Shown: positions 32,931-45,100, numbered from the stretch's first letter. The stretch is 64,000 nucleotides of DNA from Unio delphinus (GCA_029339505.1 JAQISU010000003.1:21271001-21335000); one strand, 5' to 3'. Notes: generated by a model from the letters alone, not told the origin. Program-made: numbers and translations.

Positions 32931-34803
32931 TTTGAAATGGCCATGGGAGCATTTGACTCAATCATTACAATGGGTACTCACTGGTAAGGCTAGTGATATT
33001 TACACTTCACTGTCAGTTCACCAAAGTGCAGACTATGTAGCGGTCAAATTATACATTTTATGGGTTTATGAGTTAGTCCCTGAAGCTTACCGGCAAAAAT
33101 TTAGAAACTATAACTAAATAAAAGCTGGACCAACTCGTGTCGAATATGCTTGAGAAAATAGCAGTTATTAGACAGATGGTGCTTAGCCAAGAAAAAGCTG
33201 AAAACGGTAATGAAAGTCTCAAACAACTTGTATTACTTGAAAACTGCGTCCATAGAGACATTAGGACTGATCTTGACGAGCACAAGATCGAAACAAGGAA
33301 AATACTTCTCGTGCCGCTGATGTGTACTCTTAAACGTCCTTTTGTAAATAAGACTTCTACTCAACAGTCTTTTGGCAGAAAAGTATTTCAGCCTAATACA
33401 AGCCCTTCTAAAACTCAAACTGGCACAACTTTTAAAAATCAGACTTCAGAGAAGTTGGATTCTATATCCATGTCTCTTCCTATGTGTACCTACTGCAAGA
33501 GTAAAAGGCATATTATTTTGTATTGCTACAAATTGAAAAGTAGGAATCAGAATCATGAGAGACTTGTTCCGTATGTTTGTTTTTTTCTAAAAGGTCAAGG
33601 TCACAGTCATGTATTGAAAGCAATACATTTGTTGAATCTAATAAACCCCCGTCTGATTTTATTATGGAGAATTATGAACCATTCATACCGCAGGGTTCTA
33701 TATCACTCTTTAGTAATTCGGCCAACCTCACCCATATTAAAATTTAGAAGGACATATGAGTTTCTGTCTACTATTGTCAGATACTTTTCCTTTTTCTGAG
33801 ATGTCTTCATCTAACGAGAGTGTTCTTTTTCAGGAAGTAGAGTTCGGCTTTGTTAATGTTCCTTTCCATTGTGTAAATTTGTCATCAGACTTAGTCTCAG
33901 GACCCTTGACAGTCGGAACAGTCTATGTTTTACCCGATTGGAGATTTAATGTATTACTAGGCAACAACCTAGCTGGAGACAAGGTTGTGGTTAGTGCACT
34001 TGTAACTGACAATCTTTGCATGGATCAGAAAGTCGATCCAATTGAAAAAGAGTTCCCTGATTTATTTTCAGTTTGTGCAGTTACCAGAGCTATGGCAAAG
34101 AAAGCTCGTGAATGATTTTGATAAAGAAAGTATTCATTTAGCTGACACGTGTATTTGTCAGGCTTTTGATGAGGTTACTTTCACTCCTTGTTTGGATAAA
34201 TCAGAAGGTATTGATCACAGTGATCCTCTTTTAACTACTTATTCTGCTTCGTCTAAACAGGGCGATAAACGACAATCACTTGTCAAACAGGAAAAAGATC
34301 ATGAGATCCCCTTTTTGTTCGAAAGGGCCATTACTGAAACTGAAGCCTCTGCATTACGTGTCTGTTATTTCATTAAAAATGGAGTTCTTATGAGAAAATG
34401 GATGCTTCTCGAGGTGATCAGTGGTTAGTAAACTATCAAATTATAGTTCCAAACCCTTATAGACAGGAAATACTTAGTCTGACAATCAGAAGATATGTAA
34501 GGCTCATCTGCAACCTATTCCTGCAATTTGACAAGCCATTTAGTAGAATTATGGTAGACTATGTTGGTCCTTTCTTAAGACCAAGTCTGGTAACCAATAC
34601 CTGTTGATCGTTATATGTGCATCAACAATATGTCCAGAGGCAATTCCTTTGAGGAATTTTAAGTCAAAAACATTAGTAAAAGCATTGATAAAGGTTTTTC
34701 TTAGTCAATTTTGCCTTCCTAAATCTGGCCAATCGGGTCACAGTTTAGGTATGGAACTTTCCAGCCCATTATGCTTGAATTTGGCATTCAACAATTCAAG
34801 TTA
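32930..34803 (+). pseudogene. Ty3/gypsy retrotransposon fragment (gag, protease, integrase relics)
   Basis: 32932-33117 encodes a gag capsid C-terminal stretch (LTGKASDIYTSLSV ... YELVPEAYRQKFRN) typical of animal gypsy elements. 33137-33580 follows with a CCHC zinc knuckle (CTYCKSKRHIILYC). 33830-34115 resembles the protease region (VGTVYVLPDWRFNVLLGNNL ... AVTRAMA). 34540-34800 has integrase blocks (MVDYVGPFL, ICASTICPEAIPLRNFKS). Reverse transcriptase and RNase H are absent, stops and shifts separate the parts, and no LTRs are visible. It is an old, internally deleted copy. Confidence 0.78.
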
Positions 34804-34984
34804 AAACTTCAGATTAGATTATACGGCCCTTACAAAGTTAAGAAGAAAATAAATGGTAACTTGTAAATCCGTGTGGAATAACACAACCAATTGTCCTGTG
34901 GCTATTTGGAGTTTCTCGCTGGATATGCTTATTACCAATAACTGGTATGTGTCTAAAGTACAGCAAAACTGCACAGTTTAATGT

Positions 34985-35110
34985 ATAGATGACATCATAT
35001 TTTCACTCACTATCAGCACATATTTCGGGGTTGATATATCGGACTACCTCCATATATACTGGCAGCCATGTAAAGCCGATAAGGTGCTGAAAGTTAGTGT
35101 TACTTTACGA
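34985..35110 (+). mobile_element. SINE tail related to family A
   Basis: ACTGGCAGCCATGTAAAGCC ... GTGCTGAAAGTTAGTGTTA parallels the 3' body of family A (ACTGGCCGCCATGTATAGCC). No head is present. Confidence 0.5.
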
Positions 35111-35585
35111 TAATTATACAGAATTTATAAATGTTTTATTTTTAGCAATACATTTGTTTTAAAAATGAACTTCTAGCCATTACGAATTTCAGCACTTCAC
35201 AAAAACGTTACATGAATAAAACACTGGTTAAGCGAGGTATGTTTCGATCCTAATTATTTCACAAAACCAGTGTTCCATAAGCAATCCTCAACCCCCAGCC
35301 CCACCCCGACAACAACACACAATATCTTTAGCACAGTGCTTGAAAAAGGCGGCTGGGGTGGGATGGAGAAGGAGGCAAAGACATTAGCGATGTTGCAGAT
35401 AGGTTTATCTAAGTGTTACAAAACAGCAGATCAAATACTAAATTGCAGATTACATGAAATGCATCGAAAAAAATTCAAATTAAAGAAACTAAAATATACT
35501 ATTCGTTTTAAGGAGAGCCAGCCTAGACTTTCAGTACAACTTCGCAAATCCCTATACCCTTTGCTAAATATATCCTTATTTGAAT

Positions 35586-35588
<3 letters not shown>

Positions 35589-35650
<62 letters not shown>
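35589..35650. repeat. GA microsatellite
   Basis: About 31 perfect GA dinucleotides. Confidence 0.97.
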
Positions 35651-35652
<2 letters not shown>

Positions 35653-36472
35653 TTTGCTGTAATAAATATCCAACTTCATTCGGTTTTCCATGAATTGGAA
35701 GCGAAAAACCTATACCCCTCTCATACAAATGTACTGGCACACTCTCCCGTTTCTTGGAAGCACCCCACCCCATTTTAAAAACGAAAAGTATTAAGGATAA
35801 ACAAAATGCACAGAACTTAGTCATTTCATTAACTGATTTATAATTTCTAACCTTACTGTCACCCAGTGGCACCTACCACTTTCAACTATTTGGAAACTCA
35901 CAATATAAACAAGCGGACAGACAGCTCGTTGTCCTTGTCTGGTTTCTAGCATAGTATATTGCAGTAGAAACTGTGCCATATGCGTACAATTTTTGCAACA
36001 TCTACTTATAATATTTCTACGACAACCTGAGTGAATAAGAAGGACTAATTCTTATTCTTGTGTACATGAATTCAAAGCGATGTAACTCAAAAATTTACGA
36101 AATTATAGAGACTATCAAAGACGGCGAACTACATCACATCTGTTACCTAGAAACCGACAGGTCCATGCAAATATGGCGACTGTGTTACTCAAGAAAGTCA
36201 CGTTTAATTCAAAATGCCAAGTTGTAATGTTTGTGACCATCTCACCCCTAGCGACAATCAGGTTAGAACTTGCCACCTCAATGAAATGACTAAGTTTTAT
36301 GTATTTTTTTATATCCTTGATGCCTTCTATTTTTTAAATTCTATGGGCACACATACATACGGGATGGTGTTAGAATATTATTTACAATACCAAGAACGAT
36401 TACTATAAGTTTGGTGAATTTTCAGCAGTAATTCAAAATGAGCTATACTTCAAGAGTACGTACGAACAGACA

Positions 36473-36523
<51 letters not shown>
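36473..36523. repeat. GT microsatellite
   Basis: About 25 GT dinucleotides adjoining the inverted SINE C copy. Confidence 0.97.
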
Positions 36524-36526
<3 letters not shown>

Positions 36527-36534
36527 TTTGGATT

Positions 36535-36800
36535 TTTAACGTAGCTTTCAAACTTTTTTTAGTCATATCGCTACGATGTCTGCAGTGTGCCAGTTTATAG
36601 TGATGTCTAGCACTGGCATCATGCCGCAGACATGTACCTAGTCACATTATCCTGACACCAGGCCGACCAATCCTAACACTAACCTCTTAATGCTGAGCGC
36701 CAAGTGATCCAGCTGTTCGTACCGATTTTATAATTCTTTGGTATGACATGGTCGGTGATCGAACCCAAGACCTCCCACCTCCCACTAGGCCAGCGGTCGA
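36535..36800 (-). mobile_element. tRNA-derived SINE, family C, copy 2 (inverted)
   Basis: The reverse complement matches 19443-19735 along the body (GGTGTCAGGATAATGTGACT, CTGCAGACATCGTAGCGATA), with a head containing GGTTCGATCACC. Confidence 0.75.
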
Positions 36801-38267
36801 ACAGACAGAAAATAATTTAATCCCCTGATACATTAGCGTGTTCCAGATCATTTATACACGAGTATCAGTATATAATAATTATCCGATCAGTCTACAAAAA
36901 TAAATAAATAAATAAATAAATAAAAAATCAAAAAGCCATTACACATTTGAGTGAAAGCTATTTGTATAAACACAGACAAGCAGTGGAAAATTGCTTAATT
37001 ATCGGTCCATTGAAGACGTGTGATCCCCTTCTCTCGATCATGTTGGAAGTTTTAACAACTTAATTTTACCTGAATGCCATGGCTTGCCGCCGCATCCAGT
37101 GAAATTCACCGACTCAAGCACATACATATCTGCTCGATACCCCAAGGTGTAGATGGTGTTATCATATCGGAAACTTGGCTAGCGAAGATGATTGTTGTCT
37201 ATCATACTGGTCAACAGATGGCGTTATTTACACTATTTCTACTTGCATTATCCTAACATCTTAACAAGCTCTACAGACTAGTGTTGTGCATTTTTACCAT
37301 TATGGTAATTAATATATAATCAAATCAACAGTTAGCGAGCAGACTAAGAAATGGAATAATGCAATGTAGAATGTTGACGTGTGTAATATTAAAATGAAAT
37401 ACGCACGTGAAATTTCAAAATATGAAATAACAGTATTCCAATATCACGCATTTAAAATTAAAAGATAACTATTGGAAGATGCAATCTTGATTTTATATCT
37501 GCCAAACACACAGAAAACGGAAGTATAAAATAGCGCAGAAAGAAAAATAATATAAACTAATATGTAAAAAATTATGTCCCTAACCCCTCTCCATACTTTG
37601 CTGTCGTAACAAAGCGGTACAGACCGCCTGATCACCAAACACATCGAATTTATGTGTATATATTTCTACAACTACTTCCGATGTTATTTCACAACCTGCG
37701 GAATATGACGAGCTATCGATATTAAATCGATATTCAATGTAGGGTCTATAGGACCTGACCTAAAATTTGCGAATTTGTAGTTCAGAATGGCGATAGATCA
37801 TAGACCAATGTTGCCGGTCACACTACGTCTACAGGCTTACTCCTCACAGGCTTTATCTTCATCAAGTACACGCCAGTCTATCAAGCGAGTACTATTTTTT
37901 CATCAAAAAACAAAATGTTCCCAAATTCGCGTATATAAACCAATCTAATAGTCCACCGATGAGTTTAAAAGCATATCAAGCGTTACGGTAGATGTTGTAA
38001 TAGTCAAGTTGTAGATGGAAGGTCATACGAAACTCGAACTAAAAAACCCGCCCCCTAGTCAAAATACCACTCCAAAATAAATGTAACAAAATTTTGACCC
38101 ACTTGTATACATCTAGTCTCTGTAACACAAGGCGACGGATGTGTCTTCAGATTTTACAGCCCTTGTTATTAAGCCGAGAGCTACACTTGCAGTTGTACAT
38201 TTTCTCCACGCATATATCCAGCTTACATGCACTGAGTTGATTATTTTACATGAGGTGATTATAGTTA

Positions 38268-38270
<3 letters not shown>

Positions 38271-38321
<51 letters not shown>
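38271..38321. repeat. GA microsatellite
   Basis: Uninterrupted GA repeat, about 25 units. Confidence 0.97.
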
Positions 38322-38324
<3 letters not shown>

Positions 38325-39778
38325 AAATATACTCAAGGATATAGATTTGTCCAGCTTAGATATTTAGAGCTGAAACTTACCCGCGTCTGCTAGGTTTTCA
38401 TACTGATCGACCTTCACCCCAAAACAATATCAGGTATTATTTAATAGTACAAGTCATGCAGAGCATGTTTGAGCAATTGACGGGCTTGTTAATTTTCGTA
38501 TATAGGCTGCACTAATTTACAGCACATGCACATTCAGGGGGGATGCCGTGTCCCTCCCCAAATGACGTCTCTGATGCTCAGCACCTTAACTGTGAAGAAA
38601 CTTCCAGACGAAAATAATTGATTGCTTTGGACTTGTTCAGTGGTGGCCAGGCACTAAAAACAGGGTCAAGAAAAGCGCACATCTAGTCTAATCGTCACAT
38701 TTTAGGTAGCACACGAATTTATGTATCTACATGCGTAGCTTTCATTTTTACCGCAAAGCGCGCGACATTCAATCCAGATTTATACCGGTCTACACATTTA
38801 GGCTGATATTGTCCAAAACTTTCCACGTGATTTAAGATCGATTTTGTTGCATATGCTTTTCTGAGCATGTAAATATTGGTCGTACAACGGAATGTGGCTG
38901 TATGGCGATCCAACTAAAGTTAAAATTTGTGATTTTACGGTATGTAGTGTTATGTTTTGCTAAATAACCCAAAAACATGGTTTGGTTAACTACTTTGTCA
39001 CGTTGTAAGGATTAACCAGATTGCAACATCTATATGTTAGAAGCATTTTCGTGATATGAGAACGATTGGCGAGATTAGTTAGATAGCGGTAAACCTTGCA
39101 GCCAAGTCTGCTGGCCAGAATAGAATTAACGTGCACCTCTGACCTGCCTGCTCAAAATAAAATAATAAACAATGCAGCACAGCAGCGACTTATGGCGGCG
39201 GAGAGTAGATTAAGTAGAATAACGAAATTGTATTCGGATGAGTTGGGCTATATCGCGATAATTGAAGATACATTAAGTCTCTTCATGACCTAGAACGACA
39301 AGTTAAACACTATATGTCGTAATATACCCCATGTGAGAGTGATGCGCACATTTAACCACATACATACCCACACAAACACGATTTCACCTCTTTGGCCGAC
39401 ATTATTGAAACTTAATAGCTGACTGCCCCACCCAAAAAAAATTAATTATGCGGGATCCCCTGACCGCAGCGCACAAATGGCCTGTTTACTTCTTTTCCTT
39501 CATCGTTGAACACTTCATCGTCACAGTCATCCACACATGAAATCGACCAGATAATTAATATGTTTGGCGACGTAATCAGCGACAGCCCTTCGCGATCACG
39601 TTTCATTTTAGATGCGGGATTGACTATTTCAGCGGCCAACAACGTGGCTTCAGTTCCTGGGATTCTTTCATCGATTAATTCGTTGATCGTATTGTGAATG
39701 CGCAGCTCTGGCACGTTAAATCACGCGTACAAGCGACAATAATGCGTTAACGTCCATGTTAGACTCGGTCATGTGTTG

Positions 39779-39784
39779 CTGCAG
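39779..39784. repeat. Target site duplication, left (CTGCAG)
   Basis: CTGCAG immediately precedes the left terminus and recurs immediately after the right terminus (59771-59776). Six bp is the characteristic Polinton duplication length. It is palindromic, so it also extends the apparent inverted repeat. Confidence 0.92.
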
Positions 39785-40110
39785 AGTAGTAATAGGGGGC
39801 ACTATAGGGTCTATGGAAAACCCAGTCAAAAACAGCTTGGGGCACTATAGGGTCAAGATTTATAGGGTCAAGGGAAAATCCAGTCAAAAACAGCTTGGGG
39901 CACTATAGGGTCAAAACAGCTTGGGGCACTATAGGGTCAAGGGAAATGGAACAGGGTGGGCCTATATAGCGTCAAGGGAAATGGAACAGGGTGGGCCTAT
40001 ATAGCGTCAAGGGAAATGGAACAGGGTGGGCCTATATAGGGACAAGGGAAAAAAAAGGGCGGCAAAGAAAGTTACTATCTTTTCGAGACCTATGAGTGGC
40101 CCTGAAAAGG
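39785..40110 (+). repeat. Polinton left terminal inverted repeat
   Basis: 326 bp matching the reverse complement of 59445-59770. It has internal structure: three copies of a GGCACTATAGGGTCAA motif, then three tandem 35-bp units (39941-40045, GGGAAATGGAACAGGGTGGG plus CCTATATAGCGTCAA). The inner edge ends inside a histone-like hairpin. Confidence 0.97.
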
Positions 40111-40113
40111 ACC
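40098..40113 (-). terminator. Histone-like 3' stem-loop, copy 1 (left TIR edge)
   Basis: On the minus strand: GGTCCTTTTCAGGGCC, a 6-bp stem with one G-U pair and a TTTC loop, followed by ACTCA and, 12 nt after the stem, CGAAAAGAT. It starts 27 nt after the stop of the minus-strand gene 40141-40374. Confidence 0.88.
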
Positions 40114-40140
40114 GTTATGTGTAATGTTAACGTTGTCTTG

Positions 40141-40374
40141 TTAACACAGAGGACATCTCACAGATCTTCTTCTCTTCCTTAAACTTCTCCTTACTGTGGG
40201 TCCATAGAAGAGAACTCTCTTCAAGCAACCTTGTCTTTCTACATAGACTCTTCTCTTCCAATAGGCTGTCTCCGTCCTATGAATGACACTCCATGATGAT
40301 CTGACATACATGGGTATGTCAGTCCTAAACAGCATGCTAGACACAAGGGTTGACGATTCAACGTTAGTCCACAT
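40141..40374 (-). CDS. Small basic Polinton protein, outward-facing left terminal gene
   Basis: 77 aa, unrecognised. The C-terminus is strongly basic (RRSLRKRRRSVRCPLC). It lacks a membrane segment. Gene status is supported by flanking signals rather than homology: a TATA box (TATAAATAA on this strand, 40416-40424) about 50 bp before the ATG, and a histone-like 3' hairpin 27 nt after the stop. A DNA/RNA-binding role is possible from charge alone. Confidence 0.6.
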   Translation of the reverse strand: MWTNVESSTLVSSMLFRTDIPMYVRSSWSVIHRTETAYWKRRVYVERQGCLKRVLFYGPTVRRSLRKRRRSVRCPLC

Positions 40375-40415
40375 CTTGTGATGAGAACAGGTGAAGCGAA
40401 TGCCGTGAACTGCGG

Positions 40416-40424
40416 TTATTTATA
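40416..40424 (-). promoter_or_regulatory. TATA box for the left terminal gene
   Basis: Minus-strand CCCCTATAAATAACC. It lies 42-50 bp upstream of the ATG at 40374, leaving a short 5' leader. Confidence 0.65.
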
Positions 40425-40520
40425 GGGGAAGAGCGGATTGAAACGGATTGAGTGTATCGACCAATCCAAACACGCGTTACAAAAGTCAGGCACAGTCATC
40501 CAATCGGAAGAGAGCGGCCT

Positions 40521-40545
40521 GTGACGTCACCTTTTCTATATAGAG
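40521..40545 (+). promoter_or_regulatory. CRE/ATF site plus TATA box for the gene at 40593
   Basis: GTGACGTCAC is a perfect palindromic CREB/ATF site (TGACGTCA). It lies 5 bp before TTCTATATAGAGG. The ATG is about 55 bp downstream of the TATA. Confidence 0.75.
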
Positions 40546-40592
40546 GTACTAGCGTCTGTGCGCAGTCAATCGATGAGACAGAGTTGTCAATC

Positions 40593-41240
40593 ATGGCGGA
40601 CAGTAAGAAGACGATGAATTGGAGTGAGTCAGGAGTAGAGACAGCAAGTCATGGGCCAACAGTGACTACTAAAGTCATGACAAATCTACATCCAGAAGAA
40701 GTGGATTTTAACTGGGATATTGTGGATTTTTTAACATCGCAAGAATTTATTCCGGAACCTTCGTTGCCTTCTGTATCTTCTTATGGACACGTCGATGATT
40801 TTAAGCAGAGACAAAAAGAAGAATTGGAGCGATTTTTACAACAACAGAAAGTAGAAGAACAAGCTTTTCTTATGCAACAGCAGGAAGAAGAAGCAAGAAG
40901 GAAACACCAGGAAGAAACAGTAGCAGCAGCAGCAGCAGCAACAGAGAAGAATGAAGACCAAGGACAGAAAGAAAATAGTGAAAATCAAACGGTCACGACG
41001 GTACTTTTAGATATTTTAGCTGAGTTAAGGAGTCTGAAACAAATGTATCAGACTTCTTTATCACGACCGAAGAGAAAAAGACCTTCTCGAGCGAAACAAC
41101 CCGATCTCTCTGTGACTACGTCTACCTTACCACCGTTAGTGATTTCTACCAAATCATTGACAGAAACCACCAGTCCCGAAGTAGGCCTTGGCCGTGGCAA
41201 AGGCTTAAGACAGCTCAAGAGGATTTCGTCCCGTTTCTGA
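40593..41240 (+). CDS. Acidic/Gln-rich coiled-coil accessory protein with basic NLS-like segment
   Basis: 215 aa from the ATG at 40593 (ATCATGG context, downstream of the TATA; the earlier in-frame ATG at 40452 precedes the promoter). About residues 1-65 are acidic with several aromatics. About 65-115 form a Gln/Glu-rich coiled coil (FKQRQKEELERFLQQQKVEE), followed by a poly-Ala tract and then a leucine-rich helix (TVLLDILAELRSLKQMY). Next comes a bipartite-like basic run (RPKRKRPSRAK), and the end is RGKGLRQLKRISSRF. No family is recognised. A nuclear regulatory protein is a reasonable guess. The CRE-type promoter and histone-like 3' end suggest early, cell-cycle-linked expression. Confidence 0.75.
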   Translation: MADSKKTMNWSESGVETASHGPTVTTKVMTNLHPEEVDFNWDIVDFLTSQEFIPEPSLPSVSSYGHVDDFKQRQKEELERFLQQQKVEEQAFLMQQQEEEARRKHQEETVAAAAAATEKNEDQGQKENSENQTVTTVLLDILAELRSLKQMYQTSLSRPKRKRPSRAKQPDLSVTTSTLPPLVISTKSLTETTSPEVGLGRGKGLRQLKRISSRF

Positions 41241-41273
41241 GTTTGTTTTGTTTTAAACAATCAAAACACCAAC

Positions 41274-41289
41274 GGTCCTTTTCAGGGCC
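41274..41289 (+). terminator. Histone-like 3' stem-loop, copy 2
   Basis: GGTCCTTTTCAGGGCC, then ACTCCA. 11 nt after the stem comes CGAAAAGAAATAC. It lies 33 nt after the stop of the gene at 40593. Flanking bases CAAC match copy 1. Confidence 0.9.
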
Positions 41290-41553
41290 ACTCCAATTAT
41301 TTCGAAAAGAAATACTATGTCAATTGCCTATTTCAATGAAAACTCAAAAGTCCTTTTATATATTTTTTAAAATCCATGATGTACGTGTGAGTGAAGGAAT
41401 GTGTGAGTGTAGGTTCTTATTCGATCAAATCAAAACCAAGAGACACTTACGTTTTTTCTCTCTGGTGTATTCTAGTACAAACGTTACAATTCAATATCAC
41501 AACATAACATAACACAATACCATTTTTAAAAAGTTCATAAGTTTTCTTCTGTT

Positions 41554-42021
41554 TCACTCTTTCTGTTTTTTCATTTTCTTTACTGTCACAGCTTTTTCTT
41601 TTTCTTCGTCACTTTCGTTTCGTCTTCTTTTCTTGTTTTTGTGAACGTGACGGGGTTCCTCTTTCTCCTCCTGTTCAGAATTTCTTTCCTCCTCCTCCTC
41701 CTCCTCTTCCTCCGCCTCCTCCTCCTCCTGCTCCTCCTTCTCCTGCTCCTGTTGTTTCTTAGGACAGTTTGGAGACCAATGTCCTTTCTCTTTACAATAA
41801 TAACAGGTATCTTGACTTTTGTCTCTATTGGTACCTTTTTTATTTTTGTCACGATCTGAACATTCTGTAGCCCAATGTCCTTTCTTCTTGCAGATATAGC
41901 AAGTATCTTGACTTTTATCTCGATAGGAGGAAGAGTAGGCCGTCGGCTGGTCTGACGAAAACTTTCGTATGACCCCACGTAAAGCTCTAATGAGAAGTTC
42001 CACTTCTGTAGGTTCTTTCAT
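41554..42021 (-). CDS. CCHC zinc-knuckle protein with acidic tail
   Basis: 155 aa from the ATG at 42021. Two zinc knuckles spaced about 25 residues apart (CYICKKKGHWATEC and CYYCKEKGHWSPNC, each C-x2-C-x4-H-x4-C). A Glu-rich stretch of about 40 residues follows, then a Lys-rich end. Zinc knuckles of this type bind single-stranded nucleic acid (retroviral nucleocapsid, CNBP). The gene is divergent from polB and shares its promoter region. It converges on the gene at 40593 and has no hairpin of the histone type. Role unknown; ssDNA binding during protein-primed replication is an inference. Confidence 0.82.
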   Translation of the reverse strand: MKEPTEVELLIRALRGVIRKFSSDQPTAYSSSYRDKSQDTCYICKKKGHWATECSDRDKNKKGTNRDKSQDTCYYCKEKGHWSPNCPKKQQEQEKEEQEEEEAEEEEEEEEERNSEQEEKEEPRHVHKNKKRRRNESDEEKEKAVTVKKMKKQKE

Positions 42022-42071
42022 CGTTCTGGTCAATGTGAGAGTGAAATGAATACTGAACCGTTAGACACTAA

Positions 42072-42110
42072 CCCTTTATATATGCACGGATCGGACATGA
42101 ATATATAGGG
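42072..42110. promoter_or_regulatory. Divergent promoter with two opposed TATA boxes in an imperfect palindrome
   Basis: AACCCTTTATATATGCACG on the left mirrors CATGAATATATAGGGGTT on the right, centred on GGATCG. The left box serves the zinc-knuckle gene (ATG 42021) and the right box serves polB (ATG 42155). Confidence 0.7.
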
Positions 42111-42154
42111 GTTATGTTCTTTAAAAGGTAGTCATTTGACTTTTTGCAGACAAG

Positions 42155-45100
42155 ATGAAAAGACCACATCATGTTGTGGAGAAAGGAAAAGATAGTAAGA
42201 GACAGAAACTTAATGTATCGCCTAGCACAGTAGCTGAAGTCTTGGCTCAAATTCATGCCAGTGATTTTGAAGATGACATGAGTGAGCCCGAATCTACGCC
42301 TAAGCAATCGACGTCCAAGCAAAGTGCACCACCCTTAGTAAACCCTGAAAATTACTATCACATTCGAGAGACGGAAAAGCGTTCCTCTCGAAAATTAAGA
42401 ACAACGGCTTACACGTATGCCGTAAAGTTTAAAGATTTCAAGGCCAATGTACCTTTGGAGAATACAGAAGGGTTCATTACCGAGGTGTGGGATTCTGTGT
42501 TAACTGCATTGAAACAGCAATGTCAAGCCAAAGAAGACGATCGCTTGAGACTTTCTATTCATCACGATAATTTAAAGTCTCCCGTTTGGATCGAGTTTAC
42601 TAGCCCATCAGAATTAACACCTTCCAAAGTCATTGACAAAATTCAACATGTGCAACAATCCAACGACAAGTTTCACATCACCGATGGAAAAGCCACACTG
42701 TTCATGACCCACGTGTCTCTTCCTGAGGGGACCGGACGCAAAAAAGTGTTATTGGTGGACAGCCTTCGTAACATGAAGCGAAGCCTCGTCCGAATTAACA
42801 ATCCTCAAGACCAGATGTGTTTAGCCCGTGCCATCGTCGTGGGACAAATGTATGTCAACAAGAACGAGACGATAGAATGGAAAAGAGCCTGGGAAACTAT
42901 TCGACAATCGGACCGAGCCAAACAACGAAGTGAAGCAGAACTCCTGTTACAGCAAGCGGGGATATCCAAAGATACCCCTTGCGGTATTCCAGAAATGCAA
43001 AAGTTGCAAGACGTCTTGGCTCCACGTTACACTTTGAAAGTACACCCTCAAGAAGTGCGTGGTCCTCTTTTGTTTCGAGGCCACGATTTCAAAGACGGAA
43101 AATACATTCACGTCTATCATCACGATGGTCATTTTGATACCATTACCAGTATCACTGGATTTCTGAAATTCAGTTACTACTGTGAAAAATGTGACTATGG
43201 TTATAACAATCGAGAACAACACAAGCATTGTGGATCGAAATGTGAGGGATGTTTGGCCTCTCAACCTTGTCTGGACAAAGGACAAGTACGAGTGCATTGC
43301 CCTGTGTGTCAGCGCACTTTTGTCAGTCTTACCTGTTACCAACAACATTTGAAGATGCAAGGTTCACAGCAGAAAAGTACTTGTCAGCTTCTGAGATTGT
43401 GTCCTACTTGTGGACAAGGCATACGTACCAATAGTGTTAAGTTACACGTTTGTCGAGGGAAGAAACGATGTCACATTTGTCGCCAAATTGTGGACTTGGA
43501 GCACGAATGCTTCATTCAAAAATATCAACCCCGACCAGAAGATACCCAGAAGAAAGGGAATTTTATCTTTTTTGATTTCGAATGCATGCAAGAAACTGGT
43601 ATTCACATTCCTAATTTCTGCGTGGCTCACCGTGCGTGCGAGCAGTGCATCCAAGAACCTATCTTTAGTCATTGCCCTTACTGCAGCAAGATTCCTGGAG
43701 GACGTGAAAAAATCTTTCGAGGGTCAAATACGCTAGCCGATTTTGCCCAATGGATCCTAAACCCCATCGACGAAACGTGGAGTCCAGAAGACATCGAACG
43801 TTACGGCGAGTGTCATTGCCATGCCACAGTCATGGCTCACAATTTCTCGGGATACGATGGGCAATTTCTGCTTAGATACTATGCGGAACAAAGTACCGAA
43901 CGGCCTCAAGTGACTTTGAACGGAGCCAAAATCATTTCTATGCAAGTAGGACAAGTACAGTTTAAAGATTCGATGTGTTACTTGGCCATGCCATTAAGTC
44001 GCATGCCTAAAACGTTTGGAATGACAGAAATGGCCAAAGGTTATTTTCCACACTTTTTTAATACCGAAGCCAATCAACATGCCATTCTACCCCATTTGCC
44101 TGAGGTTGACGACTACGACCCCGACAACATGCGCAACGAACAACGAGAAGCTTTCCATGCTTGGTACCAGACTCACGCCTCGGACCCCTTTGACTTTCAA
44201 GAAGAAATTTTAAAGTATTGTCGATCTGACGTGGACATTTTACGACGCTGTTGTGGAAAATTTCGAGAATTGTTCATGGAATACGGAGGGATCGATCCTT
44301 TGAAAGAAGCTTGTACCATTGCCAAAGCATGTTCCTTAGTGTACCGAAAACGCTTTATGCCCGAAAATACTCTAGCGGTCATCAGTCCTCAAACGACGAA
44401 TTTTGTCAAACGTCAATACTCGGTTAAAGCCCTACGCTGGCTCCATTACTTGTGCGACAAGGAAGACAAATGGATCCAACACGCTCGCAACGGAGGAGGC
44501 GAAAAGACCATCGGAACGTATTCGGTAGATGGTTGGGACTTAGAAAACCCTAAGATCGTGTACGAGTTTAACGGATGTTTATTTCACGGATGTCCTCTAT
44601 GCTACCCTCAGCGTAACACCAAAAATCAGTTTTTACAACGAACCATGGAAGATTTGTACCAGACCACGTGTCAGCGACGTTTGAAGTTAGAACAACAAGG
44701 ATACCAGGTAGTGGAAATGTGGGAACACGAGTACGATCTGCGTTTGAAAACCGATCCCGAGTTTAAACGCATCGTAGAAAGTTACAAGTGGGTGGATCCA
44801 TTGAACCCCCGGGATAGTTTGTACGGAGGACGAACGAATGCTACTTGTTTGCTGTACCAAGCGGATGAAGAGAAAGGAGAAGAAATCAAATACTTGGACG
44901 TGTGTTCGCTGTATCCTTACGTGTGCAAATATTGTCACTTTCCCGTAGGGCATCCAGAATTGATGACAGAACACATTGACTTGGACCACATTCGTCAGTA
45001 CGAAGGATTGATCAAGTGTAAAGTCTTACCTCCCACAGACTTGTACCATCCCGTTTTACCTCACCATTGCCAAGGAAAACTGATGTTTCCTTTGTGTCGC

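Larger units (their letters stand above)
34804..39778. other. Intergenic region upstream of the Polinton
   Basis: Holds a SINE-like tail (34985-35110), GA repeats (35589-35650, 38271-38321), a GT repeat (36473-36523), SINE C copy 2 (inverted, 36535-36800) and AAAT repeats near 36900. No supported gene. An ATG in good context near 36173 is discussed among the rejected items. Confidence 0.5.

Noticed and set aside
33230..33800. A functional gypsy element
   Set aside because: Reverse transcriptase is missing, there are no LTRs, and several stops separate the gag, protease and integrase relics.
35270..35872. Frames with Arg-Glu or Leu-Ser runs
   Set aside because: They come from the GA microsatellite.
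36173..36270. Possible first coding exon (ATG in good context followed by a GT donor)
   Set aside because: The reading gives no recognisable motif, no partner exon can be found in the window, and alternative frames are equally open.
39442..39714. 90-residue minus-strand frame next to the Polinton insertion
   Set aside because: No family recognised, no promoter or splice support; possibly an exon fragment of a host gene, but not demonstrable here.
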